Below, one piece after another: positions 7,914-11,760 of a stretch of DNA of 11,760 nucleotides. Source of the DNA: Thermohalobaculum sp039178805 (lineage in GTDB: Bacteria; Pseudomonadota; Alphaproteobacteria; Rhodobacterales; Rhodobacteraceae). The stretch's first letter is position 1, and every line of letters starts with the position of its first letter. The notes beneath the pieces were generated by a model. The model saw only the letters and a program-made list of their open reading frames with translations. It ran no database searches and was not told where the DNA came from. A program made the translations under genes and the position numbers. Location of the stretch: assembly GCA_039178805.1 (NCBI GenBank), contig JBCDFC010000156.1:1-11760 (forward strand), given 5' to 3'.

Positions 7914-9102
7914 CGACCTGTTCCGTCAGCCCGTTGACCCATTGGCCCTCTACGACGACATGCCCCGTCGCCCCGAGCCGGACGGCCTCGATGAGGTTTT
8001 GGTTGACGTAGGCATAAACCCCGGGCTGGCGGAACCTGTAGAGCGCAGCACCCGAACTTCCCCCGCGGATGAACCAGGTCTCAAGCCCTGTTTGCGGATG
8101 ATCAGTGAACGAGCCGGCCTCCCAGACATAGTCTCCATGTCCCCCGATGAGGTGTAGACGCGTATCGCGATTGGCCTGGTTGTGCACCATGAGTACGGTA
8201 TCGCCAACGTTGGCCTTCAGCGCGTTTTCGCCAGTCAAAGCCGCCACAGCCCCGCTGAACACGCTGTGCGTCGGCACGAACGTTCTCATCGTGTCGATGC
8301 TCTCGGCGTAGTCATCTCCCGCGATCTCGTACTGGATGTGATTTCCGTCGGCATCCATCGGCAGGTAGTAGTCCTGCTCGCCGATGTAGAAGATGTTGTC
8401 ATAGAGAAGCGGGTTGCCGTTTTTGTCCTTCAGGCCCTCGCGCGGCAGGACCATCATGGTCCTGTTCATGCCGTGGCAGACGTGGTAGGCGGCCATCTCG
8501 CCGCCTGGGGCGCAGTGATACGTGGACACGCCTGCCTTCGTGGCCTTCCAACGCTGAATCGTCTCCTCGCCCGGGTAAACGTGAGTGAGGCCGCCGCCGC
8601 CAAGCGCGCCGGTCGAGGCATGGAAGTCGATATTGTGCTCCATCACGCTGTCGACAGGATTGCGCAGCGTGAGTTCCACGTAATCGCCCTCGTGACAGAT
8701 GATCAGCGGGCCGGGGACCGAGCCGTTACAGGTAAGCGCCCAGATGCTCGCGCCGGTGTCCTCATCCACGACCATCAGGCGCTCCTGCGTCTCCATATAG
8801 ACCTCGACGATCTTCGAGGCGCCCGACGCGACCTGCTCATGCTTCGGCGCAAAGGGGGGAGCGACAAGCTCGAGCTTTACCCGCTCATAACCATTCAGAT
8901 CGGCAGGCTTGGCATTGGTAGCCGCCTCTGCCCGCTCCGCCACTTTCCGAACGGGAAGATCTCGCGCCCGCACCGGATGAGGCATCGTTGCTCGGGCGCT
9001 GCCCGCGCCAACCGCTGCGGCGCCAAGGCCTGTAAGAGCCGAGCCGCGCAGAACGTGTCGCCGGTCAGGATGGGCGAGATAAGGGTTCCATCGCTTCGGC
9101 AT
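7888..9102 (-). CDS. nirK: Copper-containing nitrite reductase NirK
   Basis: NirK reduces nitrite to nitric oxide in the periplasm as a trimer, taking electrons from a cupredoxin or cytochrome c. The 404-residue product has a Tat signal (DRRHVLRG at 13-20, hydrophobic to about 39), as expected for an enzyme exported folded. The type 1 copper ligands are His156, Cys197, His207 and Met212. The type 2 copper ligands are His161, His196 and His317, and the catalytic residues are Asp159 and His279. Two cupredoxin domains and the block ALGGGGLT (166-173) are intact. The ATG at 9102 follows GGAAGG. An oddity: the segment between Cys197 and Met212 reads GGEMAAYHVCHGM, with Tyr206 where most NirKs have Trp and an extra Cys209-His210 beside the type 1 site. 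It lies 30 bp after pseudoazurin and overlaps nirV. Confidence 0.96.
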   Translation of the reverse strand: MPKRWNPYLAHPDRRHVLRGSALTGLGAAAVGAGSARATMPHPVRARDLPVRKVAERAEAATNAKPADLNGYERVKLELVAPPFAPKHEQVASGASKIVEVYMETQERLMVVDEDTGASIWALTCNGSVPGPLIICHEGDYVELTLRNPVDSVMEHNIDFHASTGALGGGGLTHVYPGEETIQRWKATKAGVSTYHCAPGGEMAAYHVCHGMNRTMMVLPREGLKDKNGNPLLYDNIFYIGEQDYYLPMDADGNHIQYEIAGDDYAESIDTMRTFVPTHSVFSGAVAALTGENALKANVGDTVLMVHNQANRDTRLHLIGGHGDYVWEAGSFTDHPQTGLETWFIRGGSSGAALYRFRQPGVYAYVNQNLIEAVRLGATGHVVVEGQWVNGLTEQVVEPREFNI

Positions 9103-9132
9103 GATGTAATTCCTTCCCTTAAGTGCAGACGG

Positions 9133-9564
9133 TCAGAGGCCGGCGATCTGAGCCTCCAGCCGTTCTTTCGCGCGTTTGGGGATCCGGCCCTGCAGGAAGG
9201 CATCGGCGTCGACCGAGCTATCGCCGACCGCGATGATCATCACCATGCCCATGGCAAAGTGCGGCTCGCACTTGATGGCGTAGAAGCCTTCGACGTCGAA
9301 GGTGACCTCGATCTCTTCGTTGAGCTTTCCGACGAACGGCTCGGCACCATCCGGCAGCAGGTCCTTGATCGTCTCGGCATTGTGGCCGCGGTCGGTGGCA
9401 AGGAACTTGACCGTATCCCCTGGTGCGATCCTTAAGGCGGCAGGCTCGAAGACCATCGGGCCTTCGGCTCCCCTGTTCAGCATCTTGACCTCGAAGGTCT
9501 CAGCGATGCCGAAGGTTGGGAGCGTGAGGGCGAGTGCGAGCGTTGCGACACGCTTGAAGGTCAT
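9133..9564 (-). CDS. paz: Pseudoazurin, periplasmic blue copper electron donor
   Basis: The 143-residue precursor has a signal peptide cleaved after Ala21 (TFGIA before ETFEV). Numbered from the mature end, the copper ligands fall at His40, Cys78, His81 and Met86 (His61, Cys99, His102 and Met107 of the precursor), which are exactly the positions known for pseudoazurins. The loop CEPHFAMGM is diagnostic. Pseudoazurin shuttles electrons from the cytochrome bc1 branch to NirK. It is transcribed first in the minus-strand paz-nirK-nirV cluster, 30 bp ahead of nirK, so donor and enzyme are very probably made together. The ATG at 9564 opens the signal peptide and has a GGGGAA element upstream; the longer open frame upstream has no signal-like start. 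Confidence 0.94.
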   Translation of the reverse strand: MTFKRVATLALALTLPTFGIAETFEVKMLNRGAEGPMVFEPAALRIAPGDTVKFLATDRGHNAETIKDLLPDGAEPFVGKLNEEIEVTFDVEGFYAIKCEPHFAMGMVMIIAVGDSSVDADAFLQGRIPKRAKERLEAQIAGL

Positions 9565-9596
9565 GGACGTTCCCCGAACCTGATCTCGTTGCGAAC

Positions 9597-9637
9597 AGGG
9601 TAGAGACGATCCGCGAACGGACGTTCCGCCAGCACAA
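9597..9637 (-). promoter_or_regulatory. Candidate NNR-type promoter for paz-nirK-nirV (degenerate)
   Basis: Read on the minus strand, TTGTGCTGGCGGAA at 9637-9624 matches TTG-N8-CAA except for one core base (GAA for CAA). TACCCT, a poor -10, follows after 21 nt at 9602-9597, the same gap as in the candidate promoter of the cupin operon. A start site near 9589 would give a leader of about 25 nt. The position, 66 bp before the paz start and next to an NnrR-type gene, suits activation by that regulator, but both elements are weak. Also in this interval are GAACGGACGTTC (9615-9626) and a repeated GGACGTTCC (9565-9573 and 9619-9627), which could be alternative operators. Confidence 0.27.
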
Positions 9638-9706
9638 AGAGCGTGGAGGTTCGCCGCGCTACATCGAGTGCTAGCGGCTGGGCGGCGGCGTGTTACCCTT
9701 ACGCGC

Positions 9707-10423
9707 ATGGACATGAGGCGCGCGCCGTTCGACTTGGACGAGAGCTTGATCAATCGGTTGTCACCTTTTCGGCAGCTGAAGGGGTCGGAGGTCCGCGAGA
9801 TTCTCGATCACGCGACGTCGCGTCGGTACGACGCCGGTGCCGCAGTGTTCCAAGAGGCAGCGCCAGCAGAACACTTCTTTCTGCTTCTGGACGGCTACAT
9901 CCGCGTGCTCCGCACGACCGAGCATGGTGAACAGGTGATCGTCCTCCACATTCCCGCCGGGGAGCTCTTTGGCTTTGCGCCCGCAGTCGGCAGAACCGAG
10001 TATCCAGCGACGGCGGTGGCGGCGGCAGAATGTGTTGTTCTGTCGTGGCCTACGTCACTATTCGATATTTTCAGCTCCACCTACGAGGGCTTTATGGCGG
10101 ACACCCACCGAACCGTCGGCAATCGCATGGGTGAGATGCATCAAAGGATTGTCGAGCTTTCGACGCTCCACGTGGAACAGCGTGTTGCAAGTGCATTGTT
10201 GCGCTTGGTCGAAAGCAGCGGGCGTGAGACCGAACGGGGCATCGAGATCGACTTCCCGCTCACCCGACGGGACTTGGCCGAACTCACGGCCACGACCCTC
10301 CATACGGTAAGCCGTTTGCTGACGGCATGGGAGCGCGATGGAGTGGTCATGGGGGGCCGTCGGCGGGTGGTCGTCTGCGACCGGGCTCGGCTTGCCCAGC
10401 TCGCGAACGACATTCGGCCGTAA
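9707..10423 (+). CDS. nnrR: Crp/Fnr-family transcription regulator, NnrR-like (NO-responsive type)
   Basis: The 238-residue protein has the Crp/Fnr layout. A cyclic-nucleotide-binding-like sensor barrel spans about 15-125, a long dimerisation helix about 128-170, and a winged helix-turn-helix about 185-225 with recognition segment TTLHTVSRLL (196-205). The HTVSR form replaces the ETVSR of Fnr and is what I know from NnrR-type regulators of nir and nor genes in alphaproteobacteria. Only Cys109 and Cys224 are present, so there is no Fnr-style iron-sulfur cluster; NO sensing through haem is likely by family. The first ATG (9707) is used; a GTG at 9668 in frame is possible, and neither has a strong ribosome binding site. 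It is divergent from pseudoazurin and probably regulates it, the lost nor operon, and perhaps the nnrS operon. The symbol is assigned by resemblance and context. Confidence 0.85.
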   Translation: MDMRRAPFDLDESLINRLSPFRQLKGSEVREILDHATSRRYDAGAAVFQEAAPAEHFFLLLDGYIRVLRTTEHGEQVIVLHIPAGELFGFAPAVGRTEYPATAVAAAECVVLSWPTSLFDIFSSTYEGFMADTHRTVGNRMGEMHQRIVELSTLHVEQRVASALLRLVESSGRETERGIEIDFPLTRRDLAELTATTLHTVSRLLTAWERDGVVMGGRRRVVVCDRARLAQLANDIRP

Positions 10424-10519
10424 TCGCCAAAATCCAATTCAAAGCTGGCGCCCCCGCAAATTCCGTCCAGCGCACTCCACTTAGGCTCATGCCGTGGTCA
10501 ATTGACACGGAACCAAGCT

Positions 10520-10972
10520 ATGGCGGGGATCCTAAACAAGACCAGAGCACGAAATATTTCCTACGGCGGGGCGATTTTCTTTGTCGTCATCTTTGTTGTG
10601 CTGACAATCGACAGTCATCTTTAGTTTTTCAATAAATCGACGGCTGGCGTTCCTCTGACCACAGAAGTTGCGCGTGGCAAAGAAGTCTGGGAGCAGCACT
10701 CCTGCATCAATTGCCATTCCTTGCGCGGCGAGGGCAGGTGTTTCGCCCCCAAAGTTGGCAATGTGATGACGCGCTGGGGCGTCCTCGACGACGAGGAAGC
10801 AGCCGACGAGATCCTCAAAGCATGGATGGAAAGCCAGCCCAGCGGCATCGAGGGCCGCCGGCAAATGCCGCTCTTCGAGATCTCCGACCCAGACATGCGA
10901 GCACTGAGCGAGTTTCTTCGATGGGCTGATCAGACCGACACTCAGGGCTGGCCGCCCAATGGTGCGGGGAAA
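10520..10972 (+). pseudogene. norC: norC, nitric oxide reductase cytochrome c subunit, disrupted
   Basis: NorC is the membrane-anchored cytochrome c that feeds electrons to NorB. From the ATG at 10520 the frame reads MAGILNKTRARNISYGGAIF and the anchor helix, then hits TAG at 10622-10624 (codon 35), where relatives have a Tyr-like residue after DSH. The same frame then continues with recognisable NorC: VARGKEVWEQHSCINCH (haem-binding CINCH encoded at 10703-10717), GNVMTRWGV, EGRRQMP with the probable axial Met, and TDTQGWPPN. A second lesion removes the stop: after WPPNGAG the codon at 10970-10972 is AAA where a stop such as TAA would be expected, so the frame flows into norB. Substitutions near the haem site (GEGRCFAPK for the usual GEGAYFAPE) suggest relaxed selection. 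A TTG at 10721 is the only restart and would omit the haem motif. Confidence 0.88.
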
Positions 10973-10984
10973 GGAGACCAATTC

Positions 10985-11305
10985 ATGAAGTATCACCCGC
11001 AACAGGTCGCCTTCGCCTATATCGCATGTGCACTTCTGCTCTTTGCCGTCCAAGTGCTCGGCGGTCTGCTCGCAGGGTGGGTATACGTCTCTCCGAACTT
11101 TCTGTCCGAAATACTGCCCTTCAACATCATTCGAATGATCCATACGAATGCCCTTGTGTTTTGGCTGCTGCTGGGCTTCTTCGGAGCGGCCTATTACCTC
11201 GTGCCCAAGCAAGCGGAGACCGAACTTTACTCCGTAAAACTCGCCTATCTTCAGCTTTTTATCATCATGGTCGGTACGCTGAGGGCTGTCGGCAGCTATC
11301 TTATG
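10985..11305 (+). pseudogene. norB: norB, nitric oxide reductase catalytic subunit, N-terminal remnant
   Basis: NorB is the twelve-helix haem-copper-oxidase-like subunit that reduces NO to N2O. Only about 107 residues remain: MKYHPQQVAFAYIA, the first helix, VYVSPNFLSEILPFNIIRMIHTNAL with the helix II His that ligates haem b, GFFGAAYYLVP, AETELYS and part of helix III. A good ribosome binding site (AAAGGAG) precedes the ATG at 10985, so the original start is kept. At about 11300-11306 the similarity stops and the frame continues without a break into istB sequence. The residues for haem b3 and the iron FeB site are all lost, so the product cannot be an NO reductase. The norB start is in the same frame as the broken norC. 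Confidence 0.9.
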
Positions 11306-11410
11306 GCCATCCTCGACCGGCTCTTGCACCGCTCGAACGTCCTCAACATCAGGGGCCGCTCATACCGGCTCCGAGATCTCGAGGGCATCCTGAAGAAGGA
11401 AAGCGCCTGA
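11306..11410 (+). pseudogene. istB remnant, C-terminal end of an IS21-family helper ATPase
   Basis: The last 34 residues of the composite frame, starting AILDRLLHRSNVLNIRG and running through RSYRLRDLE to a TGA at 11408-11410, match the C-terminal tail typical of IstB, the AAA+ helper of IS21-family transposases. The rest of istB and all of istA are absent on the left. An IS21 element probably inserted into norB, and a later deletion removed its left part together with part of norB. The fusion to norB is in frame, so a hybrid membrane peptide could be translated. Assignment is from the tail motif only. Confidence 0.68.
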
Positions 11411-11421
11411 GCCCGACCCAC

Positions 11422-11472
11422 GCAGGCCGGGCCAGGCTCCGATACATGGGGTCTCCATGCGACCCGGCCTGC
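11422..11472. repeat. Strong inverted repeat with nested hairpin between istB and IS110
   Basis: GCAGGCCGGG (11422-11431) and CCCGGCCTGC (11463-11472) are perfect 10-bp reverse complements, and inside them CATGG (11445-11449) pairs with CCATG (11455-11459). The structure starts 11 bp after the istB stop. There is no run of T after it, so a simple intrinsic terminator is unlikely. It may be the end region of the IS21 remnant, a palindromic site chosen by the IS110 element, or an RNA hairpin of the latter. The 5-bp arms CTGAGC (11406-11411) and GCTCAG (11471-11476) extend the symmetry. Confidence 0.7.
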
Positions 11473-11482
11473 TCAGCGCACT

Positions 11483-11635
11483 GCGACAGACGTCAGCACC
11501 CAGACCCAACGGGATCAGTCTTGCGCGACACCAACCGTAAGACTGGCTGTCGCCTTAACCCGCAAATCTGGATGATGGAGTGGATACCCCCTCCCGACCG
11601 CGCCTAGCCGTGCAAGTCTGCCGATGGCGATCGGC
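11483..11635 (+). ncRNA. Candidate IS110 bridge RNA region (left-end non-coding RNA)
   Basis: The IS110 transposase start is preceded by about 250 bp of non-coding DNA, where IS110-group elements encode a bridge RNA that guides donor and target recognition. Nested complementary arms are visible: GCGACAG (11483-11489) with CTGTCGC (11547-11553), and inside them CAGTCTT (11516-11522) with AAGACTG (11539-11545), leaving a 26-nt one-sided internal loop at 11490-11515. A further hairpin, GCCGAT (11620-11625) with ATCGGC (11630-11635), lies just before the ribosome binding site. Nested stems around an internal loop fit the general bridge RNA plan, but I could not fold the RNA, and the ends are guesses. 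If this element is of the IS1111 subgroup, the guide RNA would be expected after the transposase gene instead. Confidence 0.35.
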
Positions 11636-11659
11636 GCCAGAGAGAGTGAGGAGGCAGCC

Positions 11660-11760
11660 ATGACGGAACTAAGCATCATTGGCATCGATTTGGCGAAGCG
11701 GGTCTTTCAGCTGCATGGAGCCTCGAAGGACGACACCGCGTTGTTTCGAAAGAAGCTGCA
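11660..11760 (+). CDS. IS110-family transposase, N-terminal fragment (runs off the window)
   Basis: The first 33 codons are present. MTELSIIGIDLAKRVFQLHG is the opening of the IS110 DEDD transposase, a RuvC-like recombinase, with the first acidic catalytic residue at Asp10 in GIDLAK. A strong ribosome binding site (GAGGAGG) ends about six bases upstream of the ATG. The Tnp_20-type C-terminal domain with the catalytic Ser would lie beyond the window, so integrity cannot be judged. Confidence 0.85.
   Translation, partial: MTELSIIGIDLAKRVFQLHGASKDDTALFRKKL

Larger units (their letters stand above)
11411..11760 (+). mobile_element. Left end of an IS110-family insertion sequence (boundary not fixed)
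   Basis: The IS110 element starts somewhere between the istB stop (11410) and the transposase ATG (11660) and runs out of the window. IS110 elements lack long terminal inverted repeats and make no target duplication, so the left boundary cannot be read here. Its position just behind a piece of an IS21 element, itself inside norB, shows layered insertion at this spot. Confidence 0.55.

Noticed and set aside
8182..9435. A 417-codon open frame on the plus strand opposite nirK and pseudoazurin
   Set aside because: The opposite strand encodes NirK and pseudoazurin with all copper ligands. The plus-strand translation resembles no family and has no ribosome binding site; it is a shadow of GC-rich codons.
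9707..10423. Assignment of the regulator as a true oxygen-sensing Fnr
   Set aside because: Only two Cys residues are present and there is no N-terminal Cys cluster; the HTVSR recognition helix fits NnrR-type proteins better.
10425..10450. CGCCA / TGGCG inverted repeat after the regulator gene as a terminator
   Set aside because: A 5-bp stem with a 16-nt loop and no T-run is too weak to call.
10497..10516. GTCAATTGAC palindrome and TTGACACGGAACCAA as an NNR box or -35 element for norC
   Set aside because: The TTG and CAA are nine bases apart instead of eight, the site lies directly before the norC start, and no -10 follows at the right distance.
10532..11329. A 265-codon open frame on the minus strand opposite the nor remnants
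   Set aside because: The plus strand carries clear NorC and NorB motifs; the minus-strand product has no recognisable domain.
1..11760. CRISPR arrays, tRNA or rRNA genes
   Set aside because: I saw no regularly spaced repeats and no tRNA- or rRNA-like conserved segments when reading the sequence.

Overview
The window looks like accessory DNA from a GC-rich alphaproteobacterium (rhizobial or Rhodobacteraceae-like). I infer this from base composition, from 4-bp ATGA gene overlaps and from the type of denitrification genes present; I have not placed it taxonomically. It is a denitrification island bordered by mobile elements: the start of an IS3-family orfA on the left edge (minus strand) and the start of an IS110-family transposase on the right edge (plus strand).

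Left half (492-7225, plus strand): six tightly packed genes that read as one operon. They encode a small exported cupin, a Tat-exported NMT1/SsuA-like substrate-binding protein, a SsuC/TauC-like permease, a TonB-dependent receptor, an ABC ATPase and the haem-copper membrane protein NnrS. Five junctions overlap or nearly touch, three of them as ATGA. Together the transporter genes form a complete outer-to-inner membrane uptake route, translationally coupled to an NO-stress protein. Its substrate cannot be read from the sequence. A TTG-N8-CAA box 21 nt upstream of a TCTAAT -10 element lies ahead of the operon and suggests control by an FNR/NNR-type regulator.

Middle (7122-9564, minus strand): pseudoazurin, copper nitrite reductase nirK and nirV, in that order of transcription. 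All copper ligands of both cupredoxins are present, so the nitrite-to-NO step looks intact. The 3' end of nirV overlaps the 3' end of nnrS tail to tail by 104 bp. A Crp/Fnr-family regulator of the NnrR type (9707-10423, plus) is divergent from pseudoazurin.

Right end (10520-11760): the NO reductase locus is wrecked. norC has an in-frame TAG in its membrane anchor and has lost its own stop codon, so its frame runs into norB. norB keeps only about 107 N-terminal residues and is then fused in frame to the C-terminal end of an IS21-family istB. Behind that come a strong inverted repeat, a nested hairpin that could be an IS110 bridge RNA, and the IS110 transposase start. The locus can therefore make NO but not reduce it with these genes, leaving NnrS, or a Nor encoded elsewhere, to deal with the product.
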